A DNA stretch of 64,000 nucleotides from the NCBI GenBank assembly GCA_023525915.1, contig CP026657.1, positions 1,612,001 through 1,676,000 of the forward strand, in the 5' to 3' direction. The position numbers and the translations under genes were made by a program. The notes beneath the pieces were generated by a model. It did not search any database and was not told the DNA's origin. It saw nothing but the letters and a program-made list of their open reading frames with translations. Of the stretch, positions 43,344-52,112 are shown one piece after another (the stretch's first letter is position 1; each line of letters opens with the position of its first letter). The stretch comes from Acetispira formosa (nom. nud.) (GTDB taxonomy: Bacteria; Desulfobacterota; Desulfarculia; Adiutricales; Adiutricaceae).

Positions 43344-43406
43344 ATTCAACATTTCCTCCTTCATATCTGGAGTGGTTCAAGGGATAAGCTTACAAACCGA
43401 CGACGA

Positions 43407-43458
43407 GCCCTGGCCGCTGGCGGGGCGGCCCCAACCAGCCAGCGACAGCGGCCAGGGC
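43407..43458. repeat. inverted repeat between traK-like and rep genes
   Basis: GCCCTGGCCGCT (43407-43418) and its exact complement (43447-43458) surround a 28-nt GC-rich loop. It may end the rep transcript or bind a plasmid-type initiator. The region 43365-43674 shows no convincing gene. Confidence 0.6.
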
Positions 43459-43674
43459 GGGCTGCGATAAGGCACCAAGCCTTCTTCTTACTTTTGTTAT
43501 TGATTAAGGCGCGACAGATGAGGGCCATCCGGGCGACACTTACCAGGATCAAAAAATTTTAGCCTCAATCCACTTAACCAAATTTTTGCCGTCAGGGAGG
43601 GATTTGAGGCCCGTTGGGCGCCAATTGGGCCTGTCCGCACCTGTTTCCCAGGAGCATTTTGATCATGTTCCCAG

Positions 43675-44496
43675 TCACTGGACAAACTCCGCCGGGTCGC
43701 CGTAGCCGGGGCTCCACTTAGTTGGGTATCCAAAGGCTTCGTTAGTCAGACGTCGGGCATCTTCAATGTCCAACCCGTCCCTGATTTTTTGCTTATAAAA
43801 ATCGTACCAGGGGCGGCTGATCTCAGGCGACGCCGAGCGCCTCGGCTGGAGACTACATTTCCGGCTTTGAGACGACGACAGAAACTTGTTGAATGATCGC
43901 TTGACTACATCTTTGAGGGAGCGCCCATACTTGGCCAGGCGCTTTTTTAGGGCCTTGCTGGCCCTGGCTCTCTCCCGTGCCAACATCGGCCCCAGGCCCA
44001 GCCACTCGAAGAAACGAGCGGTCAGATAGCGGATGGCCCGCAGGCCGACATATTTGCCGTCCTCATTGCGGTGGCGCGGCTGGGCTACTTCCATAAAGCC
44101 GGCTTCTTTGAGGTCACCAATGGCCCGCTCACAGCGACGCTGGCCCAGGCCGGTACCGTCCACTATGGAGTTCATATCCAGATCAATAAAGCCGTGATTC
44201 AGGGTGGGGGTGCCGACGCAGAGGGTGACCAGATCGAGACGGCTAAGCAGATACTCCAGCACCACCTGGATGGCCTCCCGGCGCTCACTGCGGGTCTGGC
44301 GTTCGGCACTGGTATCCAGGAGCGGGCATTTCTGCGGGCACCAGAACCACTCCTTGGCCCGTTCAGCGGCCAAAGACAGGATGCGTGGAGGCGCACCTTT
44401 CCCCTTGCGAATCGGATTCGGCGGACTCAGATTCGGGTTTTGGGGCTCATGCCCACAGCGATTGCCGGATTTTTGCGGCAGGGGAATCGGATTCAT
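43675..44496 (-). CDS. replication-initiator-like protein (RepA type)
   Basis: 273 residues. The central part (about residues 65-165) looks like the winged-helix region of plasmid RepA proteins: SERREAIQVVLEYLLSRLDL, VTLCVGTP, then GTGLGQRRCERAIGDLKEAGF. A basic segment (ARERARASKALKKRLAKYGR) follows. This points to autonomous replication of the excised ICE, which is known for several ICEs. The start overlaps the stop of the upstream paralogue by four bases. The RepA assignment is by pattern only. Confidence 0.6.
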   Translation of the reverse strand: MNPIPLPQKSGNRCGHEPQNPNLSPPNPIRKGKGAPPRILSLAAERAKEWFWCPQKCPLLDTSAERQTRSERREAIQVVLEYLLSRLDLVTLCVGTPTLNHGFIDLDMNSIVDGTGLGQRRCERAIGDLKEAGFMEVAQPRHRNEDGKYVGLRAIRYLTARFFEWLGLGPMLARERARASKALKKRLAKYGRSLKDVVKRSFNKFLSSSQSRKCSLQPRRSASPEISRPWYDFYKQKIRDGLDIEDARRLTNEAFGYPTKWSPGYGDPAEFVQ

Positions 44497-45014
44497 GAAC
44501 GACCCCCAGCCTGGTCAAAAGCAGATGGGGCGGCCGACTGGCCACGCTCCAGAGCCCAGAGAGACGCCGCCCAGAGCATCCATTCCATGAACCTGGGAGT
44601 GAAAGCCAGGGCTGGCGGCTGACAGTGACCGGGCGACCTCATCTCCACTGCCTCAATCCGCTTCAAATCGGCGATGACCCGCTCGCAGCGCCGCCGCCCG
44701 AGGCCGGTTTCCAGAACGATGTGCTTCATAGCCAGGCTCTGAAACAGGCCATTGGGGTGCAGGAAGCCGATGCAGAGGGTGGTTGGGTCCAGGTGCCGCA
44801 GCAAAGCCAGCAGGAGTGCCAGGCAGGCCTCACGGCGCTGGCTCCGCATCAACCTCAGATCAGGCCCGCGATTAAAGAGGGGGCATTTGGGCGGCAATTG
44901 GCAACAGTCCTTCAACCATCCATGGATGGCGGGGAGGCTGCTTGAGCTGAAGGACTGATAGCCTTGTGAATTTTTCGACAATGATTTGCTGTGGGTGTGC
45001 AGATTCCAGGTCAT
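44493..45014 (-). CDS. short paralogue of the replication-initiator-like protein
   Basis: 173 residues. The middle repeats the core of the downstream gene: RREACLALLLALLRHLDPTTLCIG and ETGLGRRRCERVIADLKRIEAVEM. The C-terminal half is missing, so it is about 100 residues shorter than its neighbour. The genes overlap (ATGA) and are co-translated. It could be a partner subunit, a copy-number regulator, or a degenerating duplicate. Confidence 0.6.
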   Translation of the reverse strand: MTWNLHTHSKSLSKNSQGYQSFSSSSLPAIHGWLKDCCQLPPKCPLFNRGPDLRLMRSQRREACLALLLALLRHLDPTTLCIGFLHPNGLFQSLAMKHIVLETGLGRRRCERVIADLKRIEAVEMRSPGHCQPPALAFTPRFMEWMLWAASLWALERGQSAAPSAFDQAGGRS

Positions 45015-45087
45015 GGGCGCACCCCACTAAAGCGGGCTTTATAGAAGATATGAGAAGGTGGACGATGAATCCGAGGTGGGTAACTTT

Positions 45088-45250
45088 TGGGTAGCAAAAA
45101 TCGAAGACAGCAGACTTCGCGGCTACCTTGATAGTTGATAGACGCAAATAATCTTTTTTCAGTCCGCCGATTGTTGTAGACTGTTGTTAGCTGTTGTAGG
45201 TCGTTACAAAGGGGATTTTCGCGTGTTGGGTAGCAATAGGGTAGCAAAAA
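45088..45250. repeat. right arm-type integrase sites
   Basis: TGGGTAGCAAA at 45088-45098 and close variants at 45227-45237 and 45238-45248, plus TTGTTGT/CTGTTGT clusters at about 45170-45200. The same two motifs occur just inside attL. They are likely integrase arm sites. Confidence 0.58.
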
Positions 45251-45255
45251 CGCCG

Positions 45256-45287
45256 AAGGGGTCCAGCGTAAAAACGCTGAACCCCTT
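45256..45287 (-). terminator. ICE-borne replacement terminator for tRNA-Arg
   Basis: A hairpin with 13-bp arms (AAGGGGTCCAGCG against CGCTGAACCCCTT, one mismatch) and a 6-nt loop, just beyond the 3' end of the intact tRNA gene. It replaces the native terminator now at 1232-1261. Confidence 0.7.
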
Positions 45288-45293
45288 GAAATT

Positions 45294-45341
45294 AGTGGCG
45301 CGCCCGAGAGGATTCGAACCTCTGACCTACGGATTCGTAGT
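45294..45341. repeat. attR: 48-bp repeat within tRNA-Arg
   Basis: Identical to 1267-1314. It covers the CCA end, T arm, variable loop and half of the anticodon arm of the intact tRNA gene. Confidence 0.93.
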
Positions 45342-45372
45342 CCGGCGCTCTATCCAGCTGAGCTACGGGCGC
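45296..45372 (-). tRNA. tRNA-Arg (anticodon ACG)
   Basis: A complete 77-nt cloverleaf: acceptor GCGCCCG paired with CGGGCGC, D arm with GCTC/GAGC, anticodon loop CTACGAA (ACG, read as ICG after editing), T loop TTCGAAT, and an encoded CCA. It is the insertion site of the ICE, which restores its 3' half. Confidence 0.97.
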
Positions 45373-45716
45373 AACTCGCAAAGAATAGCTATTTTAAGCC
45401 TCAATGTCAATCAAAAAATGCACCTTTCTTATATTTATTATGTGAGCCACACCGAATTGTTTCCACATGGCGGTTGTCTGTAATAGCGAGTTCGGAAACT
45501 ATCATCATATTAAATAAGTGTTGCTCCGCCGGCTTTATGCCTGCGTAATGCAACTCTTTCCGCCACTGCTTTCGGCCGCGAAGCAACCTGAATATTTTAC
45601 CTTTGACTACTATAGCTCTTTGTTATATAATTATACATCAAATATGTGTATCAGGATGGTATATGTCCAATTCAATTAGCAATATGATTTTTATCCTTAT
45701 ACTTTAATGTAAAAAC

Positions 45717-45742
45717 TAAAGCCCGTTTTGGCACGGGCTTTA
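45717..45742 (-). terminator. terminator of rlpA
   Basis: AAAGCCCGT and its complement around TTTGGC, followed on the minus strand by a T-rich run. It lies 51 bp after the rlpA stop codon. The rest of 45373-45792 shows no gene. Confidence 0.85.
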
Positions 45743-45792
45743 AGTGTCATCTTTCCGGTCAGCTCGGTCATTGATCAATCAAAGTTCGAAGT

Positions 45793-46608
45793 TTAACGGG
45801 AAACCACCTTGGACTGACTGTAGCCGCGTCCGGCCAGGCTCTTTTTGAGGTTATCGGCATCGGACTGTGATTTCAGTCCGTCTACATAGACCGAGAATTG
45901 CGGCGAACCGTTCAGGTATTTGGTGTCCAAGTTGACCTTGGAGAATTCTTTCTTCAAAATGGTCAGGAGCTTGTGCGCTTGATCGGGATCGGTGGTGGTG
46001 GAAACCTGTACTCCATAATATCCTCCGCCGCCGGCAGCCGGGGCCGGGGCGCTGACTGAAGCCACTTTTTTGGCGGTGCCCTGCTTTTTGGCCACCTGGG
46101 CGTTAACCTGGTTTTCCTGGGCGGCCAGTTGTCTGGCTTTGTCGCCGGTTATGGCTTTAATGTTGACCCGGGCCACTCCAGATTTCAGCATACCGATTTC
46201 TTCGGCCGCCGCCCTGGAAAGGTCGATTATGCGGCCATCAATGAAGGGGCCGCGATCGTTGACCCGCATGACCAGCGTTTTGTTATTATCCAGATTTTTG
46301 ACCTCCACCCAGGTATGCAGGGGCAGGGTTTTATGCGCGGCGGAGATTTTATTCATATCGTAAACCTCACCGCTGGCGGTCTTCCGGCCGTGAAATGGCT
46401 CTCCATACCAGGAGGCGTGACCTTTTTCCTTGAAACCATCCGCCGAAGACAGTATATAATAACGTTTACCATTAATTACATATGACTTGCCCGCGTGTTT
46501 AGTGCTGGATTTGGATGCTCTGGTGGTGGTCAGGGAACAGGCACTCAGGGAAAAAACAAGAAGCAAAACAAGAGATAATTTGGCACATATCATGCATATT
46601 TTGTGCAT
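45793..46608 (-). CDS. rlpA: RlpA-like lipoprotein with SPOR domain
   Basis: This outer-membrane lipoprotein has the lipobox LSAC, a double-psi beta-barrel domain (GHASWYGEPFHGRKTASGEVYDMN, residues about 58-150 from the chosen start, with VNDRGPFIDGRIIDLS) and a C-terminal SPOR domain (YYGVQVSTTTDPDQA onward) that binds denuded septal glycan. RlpA proteins cleave such glycan during cell separation. The start is unclear: ATG 46608 gives a normal lipoprotein signal; ATG 46674 has a better AAGGAG site but would overlap the divergent dacB by 30 bp. Confidence 0.88.
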   Translation of the reverse strand: MHKICMICAKLSLVLLLVFSLSACSLTTTRASKSSTKHAGKSYVINGKRYYILSSADGFKEKGHASWYGEPFHGRKTASGEVYDMNKISAAHKTLPLHTWVEVKNLDNNKTLVMRVNDRGPFIDGRIIDLSRAAAEEIGMLKSGVARVNIKAITGDKARQLAAQENQVNAQVAKKQGTAKKVASVSAPAPAAGGGGYYGVQVSTTTDPDQAHKLLTILKKEFSKVNLDTKYLNGSPQFSVYVDGLKSQSDADNLKKSLAGRGYSQSKVVSR

Positions 46609-46644
46609 AGACAAATCTGACACCTTAGTGGAGGAATATTTGCC

Positions 46645-48069
46645 GTGACTACCGGTCGATCTTTTATCCAACATATCAAACTCCTTTTTATTGCCGTCCT
46701 GACCTTGGCCTTCCTTGGCGCGGGGCTGTCGCTGCCGTCAACCGCCGAGGCTCAGAATAAAAAAAACCAGAGCCAGGCAAAAGCCCAGAAGTCCGGTGCG
46801 AAGAGTTCCAGCAAAAAGAACTCAACCGGAAAAAGCGGTTCACAAAGCAGCAAGAAGACGCAGGCGCAGAAAGCCGCTGAACTGCCGTGGCCCCAGAACC
46901 TTCTGACTCTGGTCGGCGACGGGGCCGTCCTGGTTATGGACACCCACGCTCCCAGAGGCGCGACGAAGGAACTTTATGCCCACAATGCCGAGCGGGAATA
47001 CGTACCTGCTTCCATATTAAAGATCGTCACATCAGCCGCCGCACTTGAATTTTTAGGGCCTGATTATCGCTTTAAAACTGATTTTCTCCTCACAAAAGAC
47101 AAAGATTTGTGGATTGTGGGCTATGGAGACCCATATCTTGTGTCGGAAGAATTGACACGCATCGTTAATGACTTGCAAGAAAAGGGCCTGAAAGAGGTTA
47201 GAAATATCTATCTTGATAGTTCTTATTTTGAGCGTGACCTGATTCTGGACGGCAACACCCAGACCCGCAACCCCTATGACGCCTATAATGGTGCTCTGGC
47301 CGTTAATTTTAATACTTTGAATTTTAAGAAAAACAAAAAAGGACATGTAGTTAAGGCAGCCAATCATCTGCCGTTGACGCCCATGGCTCTGGATATGGCC
47401 AAGAAATTCAAAAAGAGCGGTACCTATTGTCTGAATATTTCCGAGAGTCCGGCCGAAGCTGAGCTTCATGCCGGGCAGACCTTCAAGGCCCACCTTGAGG
47501 AGGCCGGGGTTAAGGTGAAGGGGGAAATTTATGCCGGGCAGACCGCTCCCTCCAAGCGTAAAGTCTTCCACCGTCATGTATCTTCGCGGTCACTTGATGA
47601 AACCTTGAAGGAGTTGATGAAGTATTCCAACAATTTCATGACGAATCAAATTTTTCTGACCATGGGAGCCGAGCTTTACGGAGCCCCGGCCAATCTGGAT
47701 AAAGCCCAAAAGGCTATGGACGCCTATTTCAAAAAGCATTCGCTTCCGAGAATAGTCATGGGCGATGGCAGCGGGCTCAGCCGCCAGACGACCCTGACGG
47801 CCCGTCAAATGGCCGCCGTTCTGGAGGTAGTGGAGGCGAATCGTCATATTTTTTCCAGCCGTGATGACGGCCGGGTGCGGTGTAAAACCGGCACGATGAG
47901 TGATATCAAGACGTTGGCCGGCTTCATGGAGCGGCCGGACGCACCGGATCAGCCCCTGAGTTTCGTTATCCTTTTAAATGGAGCCACCTACACAAGTGCC
48001 ACTCGAGATCAGGTTCTGGGGCTTTTGAAGCATGAATTCATAACCAGCAGCCCCAGTGCGGGGCGCTGA
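46645..48069 (+). CDS. dacB: D-alanyl-D-alanine carboxypeptidase (PBP4/DacB type)
   Basis: A periplasmic class C low-molecular-mass penicillin-binding protein of 474 residues. It has a signal peptide (cleavage about residue 36), a Lys/Ser/Gln-rich low-complexity linker (about 38-78), and the three active-site motifs SILK (Ser123), SNN and KTG. It trims or opens peptidoglycan cross-links. The start GTG 46645 follows GGAGG. The divergent rlpA next to it also acts on the cell wall. Confidence 0.92.
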   Translation: MTTGRSFIQHIKLLFIAVLTLAFLGAGLSLPSTAEAQNKKNQSQAKAQKSGAKSSSKKNSTGKSGSQSSKKTQAQKAAELPWPQNLLTLVGDGAVLVMDTHAPRGATKELYAHNAEREYVPASILKIVTSAAALEFLGPDYRFKTDFLLTKDKDLWIVGYGDPYLVSEELTRIVNDLQEKGLKEVRNIYLDSSYFERDLILDGNTQTRNPYDAYNGALAVNFNTLNFKKNKKGHVVKAANHLPLTPMALDMAKKFKKSGTYCLNISESPAEAELHAGQTFKAHLEEAGVKVKGEIYAGQTAPSKRKVFHRHVSSRSLDETLKELMKYSNNFMTNQIFLTMGAELYGAPANLDKAQKAMDAYFKKHSLPRIVMGDGSGLSRQTTLTARQMAAVLEVVEANRHIFSSRDDGRVRCKTGTMSDIKTLAGFMERPDAPDQPLSFVILLNGATYTSATRDQVLGLLKHEFITSSPSAGR

Positions 48070-48180
48070 AAGGCGGCTTTTTCTACTTTATGATTTACTG
48101 TGCAGATTGACGCGCACTGACCTCACCCGTTCAAGGTATGTTGAGGGTGAGATGGTAAACGGTCCGGTTTGCGGCTTCAG

Positions 48181-48219
48181 CTGGGTGGAAAGTTTGGTTT
48201 CCGCCCAGTTGTTTTTTAT
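48181..48219 (+). terminator. terminator downstream of dacB
   Basis: CTGGGTGGAAA and TTTCCGCCCAG form a hairpin (one G-T pair), followed by TTGTTTTTTAT. The remaining 48220-48654 is AT-rich and shows no convincing gene. Confidence 0.8.
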
Positions 48220-48654
48220 ATGGCGTCAAAATTCAAACACCGGCCCTTCATCTTCCGGCTGATTGGTCTCTTTGAGACGATTCCGGTGATTTCAGGCTTT
48301 TTATTTATCCCATCTTACAGCCTCTTTTTCAAGCTCTTTTTACCAGTCAAATAATCAAGCCATAATCAATACTTAATGTAACTAAACAAGTAAATGAAAA
48401 AATACTTCAGGTTTATGTAAAAAAAGACTTAAGTTTAAATTAAAGCTGGCCGATAAAGTATATGAGGCTGGCCAAACGTGCATCAGTCCCATAATATGGG
48501 CGCGTTATAAGGGTGTGCGATGCGACGGCTTACGAACCCGGACAAGCGGGAATTACAAATGAATGCGGCTGGTTTGTATTTGAAATTTATGGTAAGCTTA
48601 AAGAGTCACTTAAGCTTTATCTGACAGACCGCCGCCGGGGAAAGGCAGGCGCCT

Positions 48655-49008
48655 ATGAAAATATACCAATTTACGCCAGTATCACCGCCCAAGGAAAGCC
48701 GGGCGGCTGATAAAACCGGTCTTGATAAAGCAGGCGGGCCGGATGGGGATTTTGCGTCGTTTTTAAAAAAGGCCTCCACAGGCGAATCGGCGTCCCCGCC
48801 GGGAGAAGCGGTTGCGAATCCCGGCAGAGTTATCTCCATGGAGAATATGCGGGCCTTGAAGTTGCCGTCGGCCACTGATCTGGGCGCGGCGGGAAAGCTC
48901 CTGAACCGGCTGGAGTCGGCCATTAAGTCGGCCAGTCTGGAGACTCTGGAGAAGGTTCACAATCTTGAAGGCTTGCTTTATATTCACAATAAAAACACCC
49001 CGGCCTGA
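48655..49008 (+). CDS. small soluble protein of unknown function, 117 aa
   Basis: Starts at ATG 48655 after GGAAAGGCAG. The first half is Pro/Gly/Ser-rich and probably disordered. The second half is helical (LGAAGKLLNRLESAIKSAS, LETLEKVHNLEGLLYI). There is no signal peptide or membrane span. Codon usage looks like that of neighbouring genes. The next gene begins 16 bp later with its own GGAGG, so the two form a pair. The arrangement is a little like small flagellar-cluster proteins, but I do not recognise the family. Confidence 0.6.
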   Translation: MKIYQFTPVSPPKESRAADKTGLDKAGGPDGDFASFLKKASTGESASPPGEAVANPGRVISMENMRALKLPSATDLGAAGKLLNRLESAIKSASLETLEKVHNLEGLLYIHNKNTPA

Positions 49009-49023
49009 AATGGAGGGTTAATA

Positions 49024-49236
49024 ATGGCGATAAACAGCAGTTCAGCGGAACTTACCATGCATCAAGGTTTGGCTGATAAGAAAATTGCCACGGCCACCGA
49101 CCGTCATTTGGGGCAATTGAGGCATGAGACTGACCTTCACGCCACCAACGAGGCGAAGAACGCTTGGGAGGGAAATGTGCGTGAAGAGGCCAACATGGAA
49201 ATAGGCCGCGCCCGCAACCTGACAAGAGTGGTATAG
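49024..49236 (+). CDS. small hydrophilic protein of unknown function, 70 aa
   Basis: GGAGG precedes ATG 49024. The product is polar and helical, rich in Ala, Glu, Asn and Arg (ATDRHLGQLRHETDLHATNE), without membrane or signal segments. It probably shares an operon with the 117-aa gene. No family was recognised. Confidence 0.55.
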   Translation: MAINSSSAELTMHQGLADKKIATATDRHLGQLRHETDLHATNEAKNAWEGNVREEANMEIGRARNLTRVV

Positions 49237-49494
49237 GTTATAGGCCAACGCTTTCCGGGGACAGAGGAAGGATGAGGACCCCTTTTTTGGCACAAGCGCT
49301 AAAGAAGTTTCCTTCCTTTGCTCCCGGAATTTTATTGTAGAATTCGACTGATTTCTTACTTGATTGACCTGCGACTGTATACCAGTTATTTCCTGGCCCT
49401 TCCCTTGACCAGTTTACTTCGCCCTCAACTGAGAAATACAGTGCTGAAACAGCATGGTGATATGGTGGCCTGGCGGCCGGCTGATCTGGAGAAG

Positions 49495-49712
49495 ACTTGG
49501 CCTTACCGGCCAACCAAAGGGTTCCACCCTCTGGACTCCGGCTGGGGGAGGGCCCACGCGGGCCCTACCCCAGACCCCACCCGCGCCAGGGGGGCGGAGC
49601 CCCCTGGACCCCCAAGAGGTCAGGGTCAGATTCAACTTTCCCTTCCAGCATCGCCGCAACTCGCTTCGAGTACGAAGCTCAGACAAGCGGCGACGCTTCA
49701 TACAGGGTCAGC
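49495..49712 (+). repeat. inverted repeat family, left copy (about 215 bp)
   Basis: Imperfect copy of 50050-50272 in opposite orientation. Shared blocks include CCAACCAAAGGGTTCCACC, CTGGGGGAGGGCCCACGC and ACAAGCGGCGACGCTTCA. Internal GGGCCC hairpins are present. Open frames across it are probably accidental. Confidence 0.75.
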
Positions 49713-50049
49713 TTTAGGTACTATATGCTGCTTCACATTGTGTCGCTGCTTTTTGCTATAGGCAGCCTCATCAAATCTTTGTTGCTTCACGTATGTTCGG
49801 CTTAATATTCCTTCCCCTAAAGGTTTTTTTCCAGCGCTGTACCCAGTGAGACATTGCCGACTTTTTTCTAATGAGCGACTCCATAATAAAGCGATAGGTG
49901 GCAGAGAGATATGCTGACAGCACTGGAAAGGGCCTTTAAAGGGAAGCTGATTTAAGCCGAGCATACGAGAACTGCCACTCCGCCAATGAAGCCGCCTATA
50001 GAAAGAGGCAACAACTCAACGTAAAATTACTCATAGCACACGGGGCTGA

Positions 50050-50272
50050 CGATGTGTGAAGCGTCGCCGCTTGTCTGAGCTGAGCTTGCGAAGCGAGTTG
50101 CGGCGATGCGGGAAGAAGAAAGTTGAAGCCGACACTGACCTCTTGGGGTTCCAAGGGGCTTGCCCCTTGGCGCGGGTGGGGTCTGGGGCAGGGCCCGCGT
50201 GGGCCCTCCCCCAGCCGGAGTCCAGAGGGTGGAACCCTTTGGTTGGCCTGTCAGGCCAAATCCTTTAATCGC
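50050..50272 (-). repeat. inverted repeat family, right copy (about 220 bp)
   Basis: Opposite-strand partner of 49495-49712, separated by about 340 bp in which I see no gene. Differences cluster in the middle (GGGGCAAGCCCC versus GGGGGCGGAGCCCCC), which keep hairpin pairing. Confidence 0.75.
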
Positions 50273-50329
50273 GCGGCCCTCTGGGCCGCACTCCTTCAAT
50301 CAATATCCAACCACCCCTTCCACACGCAT

Positions 50330-51898
50330 TTAAGTTATCAGGTGGGCCAGTGTGCTATAAAGCGCCGCCGGAGTGGTCGGCTTAGTCAGATGTTTGTTCA
50401 TTCCACTCTGAATGGATCTTTCCACATCCTCGCCAAAAGCATTGGCAGTCATGGCTACTATGGGCACACTTCGGGCATCCCCGCGGGTGAGCGCTCTGAT
50501 TCGACGGGCCGCTTCCAGCCCATCCATGTCAGGCATCTGAACATCCATTAGTATGGCGGAGAAAAATCCCTCCGGCGAGTCCTCAAACTCCTTCACTGCC
50601 TCCAAACCATTTTCAGCACAACTGACCACAACGCCCTTCTTTTTTAAAAAAGTGCTGGTGACTTTCATATTTAACGGATTATCCTCAGCCACCAGAACAT
50701 TCTTGCCGCCCAGAATTTCTTCAAAATCCAGATCAGACACGGTCGCCTCACCCTCATCTTCCGGCAGGATCTGGGTCATCAGAAGGTTCAGCTCAATTGT
50801 GAAAGTGGTTCCTTCCCCCTCCGCGCTTTGCACTGATATATTGCCGCCCATACTGTCTATGATGTTTTTGACTATCGGCAGCCCCAGGCCGGTGCCCTGG
50901 ACTTTACGGGCATAACGGCTGGATTCCTGGGTGAAGGTTTCAAACATCTTTTCCTGAAAGGCCGGACTCATGCCTACTCCCGTATCACGCACGGTGAAAG
51001 AGCAGGGAAGAAGGTCTTCACCGCATTTGCCTTTGTCAGTGACGGTCAGAAAATAAATCTCCCCATATTCGGGAGTGAATTTCACGGCGTTTGATAAAAG
51101 GTTCAAAAAAACCTGTTTGAACCGCACCTTATCCACCATCATCACCACGTCATTCATATCCGGGTGGCTCTCGATGATCAGATTTATATGTTTCTGTTCG
51201 CACAGAGGCTTACACATAACTTCTATATCATTCAGAAAGGTGCGGAAAGCATAGCTTTCCAGCCTGAATTCCAGCTTGCCGCTCTCAATCTTTGACATAT
51301 CCAGCACATCGTTGATCAGGCCCAGCAAAAAATTGGCCGAAGAATTTATTTTAGCCAAATAATCCGCCACGGCTTCCGGGTTGCCCACTTCATCCTGAGC
51401 CAGGGTAGTCATGCCTAGAATGACGTTCATGGGGGTGCGGATATCGTGGCTGACGCTGGATAGAAACATGCTTTTAGCTTTGCTGGCGTTTCTGGCCTCA
51501 TTAACGGCTTTGTCCAGCTCCATGTTGACGCGGGTCATTTCCCGGACATGGGCTTCACGCGCCTCAATGGCCGCCGCGTCCCGTTGCTTGAGCCGCCCGA
51601 CCAGAATAACAATGGCCGCGACGGCGGCCACAATAGTCATGACCTTCTGGACATTCAATTCGTTATAGGTGAACAGTTGGCCAGGATTGGAAAAAAAGTA
51701 GAGAGAATACAGAATCGCGACGGCCCCGCTCAACGCGCCGCCTATATAACCGTCTGAATAACAGAAAAAGACCACTGGTATGATCAAAATCATCATCGGA
51801 TTGGGGGTTTTCAGAAAATGGGCCAGGGCCACGGCCAGAAAAGTGACAGGTATGCTTAGAAGACGATAGCGCATTCTTATTGAGCTGACGGAAGGCAC
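50330..51898 (-). CDS. hybrid sensor histidine kinase with receiver domain
   Basis: 522 residues. The N-terminus has four to five hydrophobic spans (about 10-102), then a short coiled coil, a HisKA domain with His151 (SSVSHDIRTPMN), and a HATPase domain with N and G boxes (NLLSNAVKFT, DTGVGMS, GTGLGLPIV). It ends in a receiver domain with Asp452 (ILMDVQMPDMDG) and the conserved Lys (HLTKP). It would sense a membrane or envelope signal and act by phosphorelay. No output partner is encoded beside it. The start is GTG 51898, 7 bases after AGGAGA. Confidence 0.92.
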   Translation of the reverse strand: MPSVSSIRMRYRLLSIPVTFLAVALAHFLKTPNPMMILIIPVVFFCYSDGYIGGALSGAVAILYSLYFFSNPGQLFTYNELNVQKVMTIVAAVAAIVILVGRLKQRDAAAIEAREAHVREMTRVNMELDKAVNEARNASKAKSMFLSSVSHDIRTPMNVILGMTTLAQDEVGNPEAVADYLAKINSSANFLLGLINDVLDMSKIESGKLEFRLESYAFRTFLNDIEVMCKPLCEQKHINLIIESHPDMNDVVMMVDKVRFKQVFLNLLSNAVKFTPEYGEIYFLTVTDKGKCGEDLLPCSFTVRDTGVGMSPAFQEKMFETFTQESSRYARKVQGTGLGLPIVKNIIDSMGGNISVQSAEGEGTTFTIELNLLMTQILPEDEGEATVSDLDFEEILGGKNVLVAEDNPLNMKVTSTFLKKKGVVVSCAENGLEAVKEFEDSPEGFFSAILMDVQMPDMDGLEAARRIRALTRGDARSVPIVAMTANAFGEDVERSIQSGMNKHLTKPTTPAALYSTLAHLIT

Positions 51899-52066
51899 AT
51901 TTCTTTCTCCTGGATTTGCGGTAATTATAAGAAAGTTAAGGAAACGACCGAGTGTTAGTTTACGAGTAAATATTTAATACGAGCAAATATTCATTATTAT
52001 TTGTATCTCTTTTTTTCATTATTTGTCAAGAGTTAAGTGACAATATAAGGACGTTGGGGCCGGAGA

Positions 52067-52096
52067 TAAAAAAAGCGGAGGGGTGGCCCTCCGCTT
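52067..52096 (-). terminator. terminator of the korAB operon
   Basis: AAGCGGAGGG and its complement with a GTGG loop, ending in a T run on the minus strand, 17 bp after the korB stop codon. Confidence 0.88.
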
Positions 52097-52112
52097 CAAC
52101 ATTAAAGCTGTG

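Larger units (their letters stand above)
1267..45341. mobile_element. integrative and conjugative element (IncP/Tn4371-like) in tRNA-Arg
   Basis: The element is bounded by identical 48-bp direct repeats (1267-1314 and 45294-45341) that match the 3' part of tRNA-Arg(ACG). The integrase lies just inside the left end. It carries repressor and excisionase-like genes, traKLM, a full trb operon, traG, traJ, an oriT candidate and replication-initiator-like genes. The middle 22 kb is catabolic cargo. Damage to traF and traI suggests it is no longer self-transmissible. Assignment is from gene content and att repeats seen directly; the Tn4371-like order (trbBCDE-J-L-F-G-I with traG) is established knowledge of such ICEs. 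Confidence 0.9.

Noticed and set aside
43361..43552. 63-aa frame between rep and traK-like genes
   Set aside because: Arg/Ala-rich, lies over the inverted repeat, no start signal; treated as a chance frame.
49237..50329. Overlapping frames of 70-147 codons in the 1.1-kb gap
   Set aside because: They lie in the inverted GC-rich repeats, and different frames are open in the two copies, so coding is unlikely.
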